From: Cololabis saira
Taxonomy: Eukaryota; Chordata; Actinopteri; Beloniformes; Belonidae
Direction: 5' to 3'
NCBI RefSeq assembly: GCF_033807715.1
Contig: NC_084591.1
Location: forward strand, 45,965,868 to 46,029,867
Length of the DNA stretch: 64,000 nucleotides
The notes beneath the pieces were generated by a model that was given only the letters and a program-made list of their open reading frames with translations, did no database searches and was not told the DNA's origin. Below, one piece after another: positions 1 through 29,899 of the stretch. The translations under genes and the position numbers were made by a program. Within the stretch, counting starts at the first letter, position 1. Every line of letters begins with the position of its first letter.

Positions 1-236
1 TAGTGGTGTCACTTACTCCAACCATCATTGAACCATCATTTTCAATAGCGTCATGAAAAAATGCAATGGACTTATATAAGAGATAACAATTAAATATCAA
101 ATACAAGTCATTTAATGCCTAAAATCGATTCTATGTCCAGTAGCACTTATGTGTGGTTGAATTTTCAGTTTTACTTAAATAGTTGAATATGTTTTAGCCT
201 ACATTTTGAGACTTTCCATAAAGTTTATGAACGTTA
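1..236. other. AT-rich sequence, no gene seen
   Basis: No reading frame, RNA gene or clear repeat boundary could be identified. It may be the end of the hAT element whose remains follow. Confidence 0.4.
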
Positions 237-245
237 TGTCATCAC

Positions 246-760
246 GTGGTAGCACGGAGGGGAGAGAGACGCACTGGGAGAGAGAGATGGGGAGAAAGAT
301 GGCAGGTCGCACCGAGTGACTTGGTGACAAAAAAGAACACTACTTCTGCAGTTTGGGAGTTTTTCGGGTTCCAAGCAAACGAGAAAGGAGAGCCGGTAAA
401 TACTGATGAGGCAATTTGTAAATTTTGCAATAAAACCGCGAGAGATGCAAACACCTCTAACCCAAGGACGCATCTCCATGACAATGTGTTGGCTGTGTCA
501 GAAAACGACCTCGAACTAAGTCAATAAAAACTGCAATTCTAAAAAAGCTGGAGACAAAGTATGAATGTGATTCAGTGCACAAATGAATGCGAAAGTGTAC
601 TTTCCTCGACCCTCGTTACCGCGGAGGATATGAGACTGATGATACCGCACTGGCTGAAATCAAGGCTGAATTCCAGGCTGAGATCGTGAACTTAGAGGGG
701 CATCACCAGCAGCAGTGGAATCAGAATCCAAGAGACAGAGACACAACCTGAACCCCCACG
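246..760 (+). pseudogene. hAT transposase remnant with BED zinc finger
   Basis: The frame opening at 246 encodes a BED-type finger: an aromatic-rich SAVWEFFGF lead, then CKFC (about residues 58-61) and a downstream HLH. This is the N-terminal DNA-binding domain of hAT/ZBED transposases. The frame stops at 527. Further on, near 600-760, another stretch resembles the hAT core (a FLDPRY-like segment and an acidic helix), but it is broken by stops. The large central part of the catalytic domain is missing, so this is a deleted, inactive copy. No terminal repeats or target duplications could be assigned. BED fingers also occur in domesticated host genes, but the frame is broken here. Confidence 0.65.
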
Positions 761-836
761 AAAAAAGATGTCTCTGGGAACCTCCTGCAAAAACCACCCG
801 CTGTAGTGGCAGGTGTACTTTTAAACAGTCTAGGAG

Positions 837-918
837 TAAAGCCTGATTTATGCTTCCGCGTTACACCAACGCAGAGCCTACGCTGTCGATTTAACGCAGA
901 ACCATAAATCAGGCTTTA
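837..918. mobile_element. Short palindromic MITE, copy 1 (82 bp)
   Basis: The outer 15 bases (AAAGCCTGATTTATG) are exactly repeated in inverted orientation at the other end. The interior carries the family signature GCGTTACACCAACGCAGAG and TTAACGCAGAACCATAAAT. Five further copies occur in the window (23,855; 40,561; 58,643; 59,729; 60,844). It has no coding capacity; it is a foldback/MITE of unknown superfamily. Confidence 0.8.
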
Positions 919-1062
919 TGGTAATGTGAAGTGCGCCTGCCAAATCCTGTCAGCGACGACATGATTTGTCATAATTTTTAATTAGTCACGGTAATACCGT
1001 ATACCGGGGTAAAATGTGGAGGAAGTTTGACGGTATCAAAATTTGGATACCGCTGCTTTATG

Positions 1063-1740
1063 CAGAGCCGCCTGGGAGATTTGCGAGGCCCTGTGCGAAA
1101 TGGCTGGGGGGCCCCTCACGCGTGAGCGTAGCGAGCGCGAGCGAAATTTTGGGGTTTTTCGGGTCGGATCGGGTGTCTATATGCGCAATTTTAACTCTCC
1201 AATTAGCAAAATACTGGTTACCTTCCCCTGCCTCATCATCATCTCTTGCCTCGACGCGGGGCCCCGCGGCTGCTTGAGACCCGGTCTGATCTGTGATTTT
1301 TGTAACAAATTTATCAAACGAGCCTTTCAGAGAGGCATCAAACTCTTCCATTTTCTTTAGTTTTTTTCTTTTTTCATCCCCTGATGGAAATTTCCTGAAT
1401 CTGTCTTGTTCTGTTGACATTGTGTGACAGTTTGTTCCAACTTCACCCGTCTGGATCAGAGCACCTTGTGTTAATGCGCTTGGTCTGACGCAGTTGTACT
1501 GAACAACAGACACGCGCATCATTGCACATATATTTATTGATATGTACAGACTAGTACACATTTAGGTCTGTAATGGAACGTGACTGTTGATATTTATAAG
1601 GGAAAAAACGAAAAAAAAAACGAAAAAAAAATTTTTGAAAAAAAAAAAAAAAAAAAAAAAAACGGCCCATAGCGCGAGGCCCCCTGGGGCGCGAGGCCCC
1701 GTGCGGTCGCACGGTTCGCACACCCCTTGCGGCGGCCCTG
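1063..1740 (-). mobile_element. hAT element nested in the LINE
   Basis: Near-identical inverted ends (CAGAGCCGCC on the left; CAGGGCCGCC as the complement of the right end) are bordered by a perfect 8-bp target duplication GCTTTATG (1,055-1,062 and 1,741-1,748), the hAT hallmark. On the minus strand an ATG at 1,420 opens a frame beginning MSTEQDRFRKFPSGDEKRKK, resembling the N-terminal region of ZMYM-type hAT transposases, with a potential splice donor (AAG/GTAACC) near 1,222. The rest of the transposase is missing and a long A-rich run (1,606-1,661) replaces it, so this is a non-autonomous deletion derivative. Confidence 0.82.
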
Positions 1741-1741
1741 G

Positions 1742-4700
1742 CTTTATGCGTTTCCTGTTATTTTAGTAAACATTTACGCGCCAAACTGGGACAATCCCAT
1801 GTTTTTTTCTAATTTGTTCTCCAGACTGCCAAACATGACAACGCATCATCTCATTCTCGGGGGTGACATGAACTGTACACTTTCCCCTACCTTAGACCGT
1901 AGCTCACGCAATATTTCTTCCATGTCCAAGCCCGCTCGTTCTATCCAGCTATTTCTTGACTCATACGGTGTTTCCGATGTGTGGCGATTCCGTAATCCTA
2001 CTGCCAGGGAATATTCTTTCTATTCCCCTGTTCATAAGACCTACTCGCGTATTGACAATTTTTTTCTTGATAATAGGCTTCTCCCCCTTGTTTCAAAGTG
2101 CAACTACGGTGCGATTGTTATTTCAGATCATGGTCCTTTGACTCTGTCAGTACGTATTCCCAACACTCAGTCTATTTACCGCCCTTGGAGATTAAATTCA
2201 TTGCTCTTATCCGAGGAAGCTTTTAACAATTTTATTGGATCTGAGATTACGTCGTTTATTGATATCAATCGAACTCCGGGAATGTCTTTTTTAACTATTT
2301 GGGAATCACTGAAGGCATATTTACGCGGACAGGTTATTTCATATTGTGCAAATAAGAAAAAAGTGAACAATACTCGCCTGAAAGATCTGGCAGATGAGAT
2401 TTTGGACCTGGATAGGTTATTTAGTCAATCTTCATCACCTGACATTATGAAGAGGCGCTTATTACTCCAAGCTGAGTTTGATCTCTTATCAACACAACAG
2501 GCAGAATACCTCATCTCTAAATCCCGACAGGGCTGCTATGAACATGGAGAAAAGGCAGGACGGATACTCGCTCACCAGCTGCGCCAAAGAACAGCCTACC
2601 AGACCATCCCTGAAATTAATGATCAGTATGGTGCTAAAACCACAGACAGTCTGAAAATAAATTCTTGCTTTCAAAATTTTTATCAGTTGTTATATACGCC
2701 AGATTCCTCTGCAAGCCCCTCTGAACTTGATGACTTTTTTAACCCTTTACGTATTCCATCTATAGATCAGGAGATGGCTGATGGCCTGGAGGGGGACCTC
2801 TCGGCCGCGGAGATAGCGTCTGCAATTAGCTCTATGCAAACTGGCAAATCTCCGGGCCCAGATGGTTTTCCGTTAAGAAATTCTCCACCCAGCTTTCGCC
2901 CTTATTACTGTCAGTTTTCAGAGAATCATTAGCATCGGAGTCCCTCCCTCCAACGATGCGTCAGGCTGTTATCTCATTGTTACTGAAAAAGGACAAAAAC
3001 CCTCTAGAATGCAGCTCATTCCGTCCAATTTCCCTTATTAATACAGATGCTAAAATTCTTGCTAAGGTGCTGGCGCGCCGCTTGGAAGTGGTTCTTCCCT
3101 CCATTATATCACCTGACCAAACTGGTTTTATTAAGGACCGCTATTCTTTTTTTAATGTTAGGCGTCTTCTAAATGTCCTTTATGGCCCCTCTCCACCCGG
3201 AACTCCAGAGATAGTGCTTTCACTTGACGCTGAAAAAGCTTTTGACCGGGTCGGGTGGGGTTATCTTTTCACTACGCTGAGAAAATTTGGGTTTGGGCCT
3301 AAGTTTATATCATGGATAAAAATGTTGTATACATCCCCCATGGCTGCTGTACGCACTAACAATAACCTGTCCTCCTACTTTGAGCTCCAACGAGGCACAA
3401 GACAAGGCTGCCCTCTGTCGCCCCTCCTGTTTGCAGTTGCAATGGAACCGCTTGCTCTTGCTCTGAGACAGAATACTGATATCAAGGGTATTCAGCGTGC
3501 TGGACTGGAACACAAAGTTTCGCTTTATGCGGACGATATGTTACTGTACATTTCGCAACCACTTTCCAGCCTCCCCAAATTAATGGTTCTACTTGAAGAA
3601 TTCGGCCAAATATCTGGTTACAAAGTAAATTTTCAGAAGAGCGAATTAATGCCAATTGGTGCTAGTCAGATAGCTTTGGATTCATTCCCATTCCGAATTA
3701 GCCTCAATAAATTCAAATATCTTGGAATTTGGATCACCCACAATCATAAAGATTTATACACTGCAAATTATCAGCCTCTTCTGTCTAACCTTAGTAGTGA
3801 TATTGAGCGTTGGGATCCCTTGCCTCTCTCCTTAGGTGGTAGAATTAATACCGTGAAGATGACTGTCTTACCCAAATTTTTATATGTCTTCCAGTGCCTT
3901 CCTTTTTTTTTGACAAAATCTTTCTTCTCCAAACTGAATAATTATATTTCGACTTTTATCTGGCATAAAAAACCACCTCGAATTAAGAGAAGTGTGTTGC
4001 AGAGAGCTCGTACAATGGGGGGCATGGCTCTCCCAAACTTTATGTGTTATTACTGGGCTGCTAACATTAGAGCCATGTTGTACTGGGTGAACAGTGACAT
4101 CACAGCCCCTGCGTGGACGGTCCTGGAGGGAGCCTCAGTTAGAACTACCTCTCTGTCAGCCTTGTTGTGTGCCAAATTGCCATTCGCGCAGCCTCTCTCT
4201 CACTTCACCTCTAACCCAGTTATTATACACTCAATTAAGATTTGGAATCAATTTAGAAGGTCCTTCTCCCTTAAAGACATGCCGCAAGCTGCACCGATCG
4301 CAAAAAATCATATGTTTACCCCATCAGTGATTGATGATTCTTTTGATGTTTGGTGTAGAAGAGGTTTGATCTCACTGTCTGATCTCTACACAAATGGCAC
4401 TTTTTCCTCTTTTGAGCAGTTGGTGCAGAAGTACAATATCCCCAGATCGCATTTCTATAGGTATCTGCAGCTCCGGAACTTTGTAACCTCAAACTCAGGT
4501 TGCTTCCCAATGTCCCCTCCCGATTCTCTGTTAGATACAGTTTTTACTTGGAAATCAACCACTAAGCGGGCTATCAGTCTGATTTATGATCACCTCAACA
4601 CCCACAATCAGACAGCTTTAAACCTCCTTAGAGGTAAGTGGGAGACTGACTTTGATGAGGCAATCCCAGAAGGAACCTGGCAGAAAATAATTAAGAATAT

Positions 4701-5226
4701 TTTTTCATCCTCCATATGTCTAAGATATGCTGTAATCCAGTTCAAAATTGTTCACCGTTTACACTGGTCTAAGGTCAAGCTTTCAAGGATCAATGCTGAC
4801 ATAGATCCCATATGTGATAGATGCAGCCGGGCCCCTGCCACTCTTCTGCACATGTTTTGGACTTGTCCTAAACTTTTTTCATTTTGGCAGAACATTTTTG
4901 AGACTTTTTCTACAATATGTGGGAAAACAATCCTGCCGTCACCATATATTGCTCTGTTTGGCGTGGCTCCTGTGGACTCTCCTCTACTTATGCAGCGGGA
5001 AACCAACATGATGGCCTTTTGTTCCCTCCTGGCTAGGAGACTGATTTTGTTTAAATGGAAGGACTCTGCTCCACCATCATCTAATCACTGGATAAGGGAA
5101 GTCATGGCTCATCTCAAACTGGAAAAGATCAGGTACACTGTTCGGGGATCCACTGAGACATTTTATAGGATCTGGCAGCCTTTCCTGAACTTTGTGGAGG
5201 GTATGGATGCTGATAATATAATGTAG
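1742..5226 (+). pseudogene. L1-type LINE ORF2 (endonuclease + reverse transcriptase), frameshifted
   Basis: ORF2-like polyprotein in two frames. 1,742-2,932 holds the C-terminal half of an apurinic-type endonuclease (LGGDMNC near 1,858; SDHGPL near 2,126) and the start of the reverse transcriptase. A small deletion next to the PGPDGFP motif (about 2,870) shifts the frame. The second frame, open 2,956-5,226, carries FRPISLINTDAKI, DQTGFIKDR, the LSLDAEKAFDRV block, RGTRQGCPLSPLLF and the catalytic YADD (3,526-3,537). It ends with a C-terminal Cys/His knuckle (CDRC...H...C, near 4,813-4,866). Apart from the frameshift and 5' truncation the RT block is well preserved, implying a fairly recent insertion. 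The YADD and knuckle arrangement fits L1/Tx1 rather than L2/CR1. Confidence 0.85.
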
Positions 5227-5443
5227 GAGTCTTCATTCATTTTCATTTGTGTTGGCCCTGTGTCTGATGGTTATCTGGCAATATGTTATTTAATTTCTTC
5301 TTTTTTTTTGTCTGGTTTTTGGGGGTTATTTTTCTTGTTTTTGTTTCTCTTTTCTGTTTGACTGTACTGTCCTGTTTTAATGATAAAAAAATAATAAAAA
5401 GACTTTGATCAAAAAAAAAATTTGGATACCGCCCAAGTCTCGT

Positions 5444-6075
5444 GATAGTAGTAGTAGCAGTAGTAGTGGTAGCCATAGCGGTAGCAGTAGTAGAAGTAGT
5501 AGTAGTAGTAGTAGTAGTTGTAGTACGGTAGTAGTACGGTAGTAGTAGCAACAGTAGTGGTGCCAGTAGCAGCAGCAGCAGTAGTAGTAGTAGCAGTAGT
5601 AGCAGTAGTAGCAGCTGTAGTAGCAGCTGTAGTAGCAGTTGTAGCAGTAGTAGTAGCAGCAGTAGTAGCAGTAGCAGCAGCAGTAGTAGCAGTTGTAGCT
5701 GTAGCAGTAGTAGCAGTTGTAGCTGTAGCAGTAGTAGCAGTTGTAGCTGTAGCAGTAGTAGTAGCAGCAGTAGCAGTAGTAGCAGTAGTAGCAGTAGTAG
5801 CAGCAGTAGTAGCAGCTGTAGCTGTAATAGCAGTAGTAGCTGTAGTAGCAGTAGTAGTAGCAGCAGTAGCAGCAGTAGCTGTAGTAGCTGTAGTAGCAGT
5901 AGTAGCAGTAGTAGCAGTTGTAGTAGCAGTAGTAGCAGTTGTAGTAGCAGTAGTAGCAGTAGTAGTAGCTGTAGTAGCAGTAGTAGTAGCTGTAGCAGTA
6001 GTAGTAGCAGTAGTAGCAGTAGTAGCAGCAGCAGTAGCAGTTGTAGCTGTAGCAGCAGTAGTAGTAGTAGTAGCA
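5444..6075. repeat. Imperfect AGT/AGC trinucleotide microsatellite (~630 bp)
   Basis: An uninterrupted 3-base period of TAG/CAG/TGT variants runs for about 630 bases. It starts immediately beyond the right-hand target site of the LINE. Open frames on both strands (poly-Leu/Gln, poly-Thr/Ala, poly-Val/Ala) are by-products of the period and are not genes. Confidence 0.9.
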
Positions 6076-7395
6076 GGAAGTAGGGAAAGAACCAAGTTAT
6101 GGAGCCACTCAACACATTTGCTGCAGTCCACACTGATATGATGCAGTGTAACATTTGGAAAGGGATGTGAGGGATGTGAGGGTAAGACGTGCTTGGATAC
6201 TGACATTCTGTAACATTTATATAAAGGTGCGCCACCAATTTTACCCTGATGGCCTTTACACATTGGCTCAAGCAAGACAGAAAAATTGGACATGCGTGTC
6301 CCTCCAAACATAAACCGGCATTCCAAAAACAAAGTGCGACCAGACATCAACAACACATTCAGTGCACACTTGTGTGAGGCAGTAATGAAAATAATGGCAG
6401 AGGAGACAAGTATAGTGCCCTCAGGTTTCTGCGTGTTCATGTCACTTTGTGCTAACTTAATCTGTGTTTTCCTGCCACGTTGATGTCATTGCTTGCTTAA
6501 TTCATTTACTCCTAACCTGCCGTGAAAGGCTGCAGCTCCACCTGTGCTCGTTCAACTGTTTCTTCTTCATTCTAAAATTGGACCATAATCGGGGTTCCCA
6601 CTCTTTCCCTGAAATCATTTTCCAGAAAACTTCATTTCAAGGACATTTGACCTTTTTTTTCCCTCATTTTCCATATTTTCCAGGACGCGTGGGAACCCTG
6701 CTTAATGCAGCACCTGATTTCATCTTCTGCTTGAAAACTAAGAAATGTTCTTATTTCTGTAGCTCCCAAATTCAACATTGCAACATGATTTAGAGTGGGT
6801 GACGAAGAAAAATCATGCATGGCGCAGAGAAAAGTTTCCTCTGCTTTCTTTCTTTCTGCATCCCAATAAATATTCTGACCACATACTTCAGAACGTTGTT
6901 AGAAATTGTCACTCGGTTACAGAACAGGGTATGTCCCTTATGTATACAACTGCTCTCTCCTTTTTCTCCACATTTGTTTTGCAGCCAGGGAGGTGGAAAA
7001 TAAGAGGGGATCAGATTTTGTGCCTTTCCAGCTCTTACCAGGGGAAAAAAGGAAATGTTCCCCAGAGAGAAGTCCCTACTTATAGTTTCCCACTATGACA
7101 CAGATGCCAATAAGCTCAAAGCTGAAGTATAAACCGGACTTTAAAAGAAGCAATTTTCCATTCTCACTCAAGATTACGTTGTTTAATTTTTTGGGTCCCT
7201 TACAAATGTTTACACTCCTAATACTAATAGACCTAATAATAGACCTAGAGTTGTTTGAATTCCGGTTTTCCCATTAATAAAAATAATGGACTAAATAAAT
7301 ATATAGATAATTCCAGATGGCAATTTCTGCATTTCCTAATTTTTTTCCTGCTCCTTTTCTCACCACGCCAGCATGTTTAGAGAGATAAAACTCAC
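6076..7395. other. Unique-looking non-coding DNA, probably taf4 intron
   Basis: No exon or bounded repeat was recognised. By position it is the intron after the last taf4 exon in the window; the next expected exon (the DDDDIND region leading into the histone fold) could not be found here or further left, so it is presumed to lie outside the window. Confidence 0.5.
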
Positions 7396-26061
<18,666 letters not shown>

Positions 26062-26072
<11 letters not shown>

Positions 26073-26125
26073 CTTTGATGCTGGACCGTTGTGCAAATCG
26101 GTTTTTAGAATGTACGCATGCGCGC
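26062..26125 (-). promoter_or_regulatory. taf4: taf4 proximal promoter motifs: YY1-like start and NRF1-like site
   Basis: On the taf4 strand the start codon is embedded in AAAGATGGCGGGAG, close to the YY1 consensus AAGATGGCGGC often found just downstream of start sites. About 40 bases upstream is CTGCGCGCATGCGTA (26,111-26,125), close to the palindromic NRF1 consensus GCGCATGCGC. Both are typical of TATA-less housekeeping promoters. Motif matches only; no transcription start was observed. Confidence 0.6.
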
Positions 26126-26194
26126 AGGATCCGGCTCGCTCCAGAACGTAGAAAAGGGTTGAATAGATTTGCTCTGATCTCACCTGCTGTTCTT

Positions 26195-27193
26195 TACTAC
26201 GGAACAGCGTTAGGGACATGCAGGAGAAAACATGTTTGGAGAGGGGAAGGTTTTTTTTTTAATTGTGCACTTTGAGAAAAAAGTCGAAATGTCGAGATTA
26301 ATGTTGAAATTGCCCTTATTTTTAACAGCTTGTGCTTTTTATTATTTTACTTATTTTTTATCATCTTATTCATAATTTGATTTGATCTTATTTGTTATTT
26401 ACTGTCTAATTATGTCTCGCCGCCTTTAATATCAATGTAAAGCACTTTGAATTACCTTGTGTTGAATTGTGCTATATAAATAAACTTGCCTTGCCTTGAA
26501 ATACAATTTCGAGAAAAATGTCAAAATGTCAAGAAAAAAGTCGAAATGTCGAGAATAATGTTGACATACAATTTCAAGAATAAAGTCGAAATTTCGCCTT
26601 TTTTCTGAACATTTCAACTTTATTCTCGACATTTCGACTTTTTTCTCAACATTTCAACTTCATTCACGACATTTCAACTTTTTTCTTAACATTTCAACTT
26701 TATTCACGAAATTTTGACTTTTTTCTCGACATTTCGACTTTTTTTCTCAACATTTCAACTTTTTTCTCGACATTTCAACTTTATTCACGAACTTTTGACT
26801 TTTTTCTCAACATTTCGACTTTTCTCTCGACATTTCGACTTTTTTCACAAAATTTAGACTTTTTTCTCACCATTTCGACTTTTCTCGAAATTGTGCTTCA
26901 ACATTAATCTCGACATTTCAACTTTTTTCTCGACATTTCAACTCTATTCACAAAATTTCGAATTTTTTCCCAACATTTCGACTTTTTTCTCGACATTTCA
27001 ACTTTTTTCTCAATATTTCCACTTTATTCACGAAATTTTGACTTTTTTCTCAACATTTCGACTTTTCTCTCGACATTTCGACTTTTTTCTCAACATTTCG
27101 TGCATTTGTGCGTAATGCATAATGAAAAAAAATCTTCCTCTTCTAATATATTATTTTTATTTTTCTCCTGCCTGGCTCTAATACTCTTCCGTA
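26195..27193. mobile_element. 1-kb MITE immediately upstream of taf4
   Basis: Left end TACTACGGAACAGCGTTAGG then ACATGCAGGAGAAAA; right end complement TACGGAAGAGTATTAGAGCC then AGGCAGGAGAAAA. The interior is dozens of TTTCGACTTTTTTCTCGACA-type units (about 24-26 bp period), the same motif as inside the 29,900/39,206/47,656/53,782 elements. A LINE 3' tail (26,330-26,500, ending CTATATAAATAAACTTGCCT TG repeats) is inserted in it. Its left end is only 123 bases from the taf4 ATG. Confidence 0.7.
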
Positions 27194-27483
27194 CTTTACT
27201 TTCAAGTGAAGGCAGCGCGTAAAACCTGAATCAGACAAAAAAGGGTGAAAAATGGTTTACCTCACGTTAAACGCAGGTTGGAATGTTTTAATCTTCAAAA
27301 TCAGGACAAACTACACACAATGCATTTAACCGATTGTAAGCGACATAAAAAACATTGTTAAAGAGCCAAATAAAGTGTTTAACTAAAAGGTTGTTGTAAA
27401 ACAAAAAAATCAAAGAAGGAATACAATCAGAGAAACAAAAAATATTATTAAAAGTTACTTTTAAAATTGAACAACAATAGTAA

Positions 27484-28794
27484 TTAAAGCTGCAAGCAGC
27501 GATGATCGGGCCCTCGCACTCACGGCCACCGCCCCCCATAAGCATATCAGAAATGACACCACCCACGACTTCATATGTCAAACCATTCAAAAGTTATAGC
27601 AGAAAAAAGGGACAACCAATCAGAAGAAGGGGCGGGGCTAATTCTGGCCAATGAAGGTCAAGGACTCCATACATAATCTGATGACACCACCCACGACTCT
27701 CTATGTCAAACCATTCAAAAGTTATAGTAGAAAATCGGGACAACCAATCAGAAGAAGGGGCGGGGCTAATTCAGGCCAAAGAAGGTCAAGGACTCAATAC
27801 AGCGTCCAATGACACCACCCACGACTCTCTATGTCAAACCATTCAAAAGTTATAACAGAAAATAGGGAGAACCAATCAGAAGAAGAGGCGGGGCTAATTC
27901 AGGCCAATGAAGCTCAAGGACTCAATACTGATTCAGATGACATCACCCACGACTCTCTATGTCAAAACATTCAAAATTTATAGCAGGAAATATGGACAAC
28001 CAATCAAAAGAAGGGGCGGAGCTAATTTTCACCAATTATGGTCAAGGACTCAATATCGAGTCCCATGACACCACTCACAACTCTCTATGTCAAACCATTC
28101 AAAAGTTATGGCAGAGAATAGTATTCTAGGGGGCGCTGTTGAGCCGTTAGGCCACGCTCATTAATGCAAACCATGAAATATCAAATGTATCGCCAAGCCT
28201 GGCTTGCATGCAAAATTTGGTGACTATCAAATATGGACCAATCACATGAAGGGGGGGCGCGCCTTTTGGCGTCTAGCGTCGCCACGGTAACACTTTTGAA
28301 ACAGAAAAGTAATGCGTGGTGTCAGAGGATGGAGACGCACATTTTGATGTATAACACACCTGGGTGCACGTTACGGTTCGGGCCGTATTAATTGCCGAAG
28401 GAAGGCATACATTTCGTCAAAATGACACGATTAATTCAAAATGGCTGACTTCCTGTTCGGTTTCTCGACATGACGCCCAGAGACTTTTCTTTAAGTTGCG
28501 CCATGATACAGGTGTGTACCGATTTTCGTGCATGTACGACAAATCGCATTGTGGGGCTTGAGGCACAAAGTTTTCTAGGGGGCGCTGTTGAGCCATTAGG
28601 CCACGCCCATTAATGCAAACCATTAAATATCAAATTTTTCGCCAGGCCTGACTTGCATGCAAAATTTGGTGACTTTTTGGGCACGTTTAGGGGGGCAAAA
28701 AGGCCCTCCTTTTGTCAGAAAAATAATAATAATAACGCGAAGAATTCCTACAGATACAATAGGGCCTTCGCACTGTAAGTGCTCGGGCCCTAAT
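27484..28794. repeat. Dispersed repeat with 128-bp tandem core
   Basis: Starts TTAAAGCTGCAAGCAGCGAT and ends GTGCTCGGGCCCTAATAATA, a recurring fish repeat type as far as can be judged. The core has units starting GACACCACCCACGACTCTCT at 27,555, 27,683, 27,811, 27,939 and 28,067, an exact 128-base period. A degenerate second block (GGGGGCGCTGTTGAGCC at about 28,130 and 28,578) follows. No transposase seen; class unresolved. Confidence 0.7.
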
Positions 28795-28981
28795 AATAAC
28801 AATAACAAAAACAAAACAGAAGATATTTTGATGTGACCAGAATTGCTAAATGTTTTGCTGTATCAAGTAGAAGTTACACCTGTGACCCTCTTAATCTTTA
28901 GTTTTAAAGTAACTGAGAAATAATCCATATAAATCAAAACTTAGTCACCGCAGCATGACTGAAAATTAGAAATATATACAT

Positions 28982-29761
28982 ACTCTATTTTTATAAGTAA
29001 TAGATACAAAGAGATGCAGTATAGGATTCTTCATAGGCAACATAGAACACCTGAAATCTTAAACAAATTTGATCCCAGCAGGTCCCCATTATGCATTAAA
29101 TGCAAAAAGGAGATTGGTACCTACATACACTGTTTCTGGGAATGTCCCAAGATTGCTAGATTTTGGTCCTATGTGGCTAAAGAATTGAGTTCAATTATGA
29201 AGTCTACTATCTGTAAAGATCCTGGACAGTTTCTATTAGGGCTGCCGTCAAAATTTGGAGTATTGGATCCTGGTAGAGCCAAGCTACTTAGTAAACTTCT
29301 CTGCGTAGCTAGAAAATGTATTCTGTTCAATTGGATTCATGAGAAACCTCCATCAGTAACCCAATGGTATAGAGAAATCTACAGAGTTCTTCCGATGGAA
29401 AGACTCAGTGCCAAATTAAAAGATAGGGAAGATAACTTCATGAAAATGTGGTGGCCTCTCATAGACCATTTGCCTAGGGATCTATCTGCCTTGATTTATA
29501 AAGGAAGCGATTCTTTGGATTTTAGACCCCCAGCTGTACTCTTGCAGTTTACCTTCTGATGTGCTCGGTGTGTGCTGTGTGTACTACACAATATAACTTT
29601 TTTTTAATTTACACAGTAACTGTGTTGTATCTATAGATGTGTCGATTGCCCTTTTCTTTTTCCTTTTTTTCTTTTCTTTTTGTTTGTATTGTATTCTGTT
29701 TTTGATTTATACCTTTTGTGTTAATACTGAAAATCAATAAAATATTATTATGAAAAAAAAA
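28982..29761 (+). mobile_element. L1/Tx1-like LINE 3' end (5'-truncated)
   Basis: Encodes the last ~180 residues of ORF2 (29,014-29,559) with the C-terminal knuckle CIKCKKEIGTYIHCFWEC, followed by a 3' UTR with AATAAAATATTATTATG and an A-run. Perfect 14-bp target duplication AGAAATATATACAT (28,968-28,981 and 29,762-29,775). The frame is intact to the stop. Sequence differs from the LINE at 1,054, so it is another lineage. Confidence 0.85.
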
Positions 29762-29899
29762 AGAAATATATACATGTACACAACTAATTGGAAGTTGATC
29801 AATATGATGATTCTATATGAAACTTTATACTCTCCAAACAGAGTTTCAAACATATGTATGAAAGATGTAGAGTAGGCACAGGGCTCTGAAGTGCTAGAC

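Larger units (their letters stand above)
1054..5416 (+). mobile_element. 5'-truncated L1/Tx1-like LINE with poly(A) tail
   Basis: The element is flanked by a 16-bp target duplication (AAAATTTGGATACCGC at 1,038-1,053 and 5,417-5,432) and ends in a short 3' UTR with AATAATAAAAA signals and an A-run. These are hallmarks of target-primed reverse transcription. The ORF2-like body lacks the first part of its endonuclease, so the copy is 5'-truncated. A hAT element (1,063-1,740) was later inserted almost exactly at its 5' end. The target was itself a small palindromic repeat (ACGGTATC ... GGATACCG). Confidence 0.85.

Noticed and set aside
5243..6440. Long minus- and plus-strand frames rich in Leu, Thr/Ala or Val/Ala
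   Set aside because: Direct products of the trinucleotide microsatellite at 5,444-6,075; no start context, domain or splice signal.
27555..28194. CRISPR-like array
   Set aside because: Eukaryotic window; 128-bp contiguous tandem units with no unique spacers.
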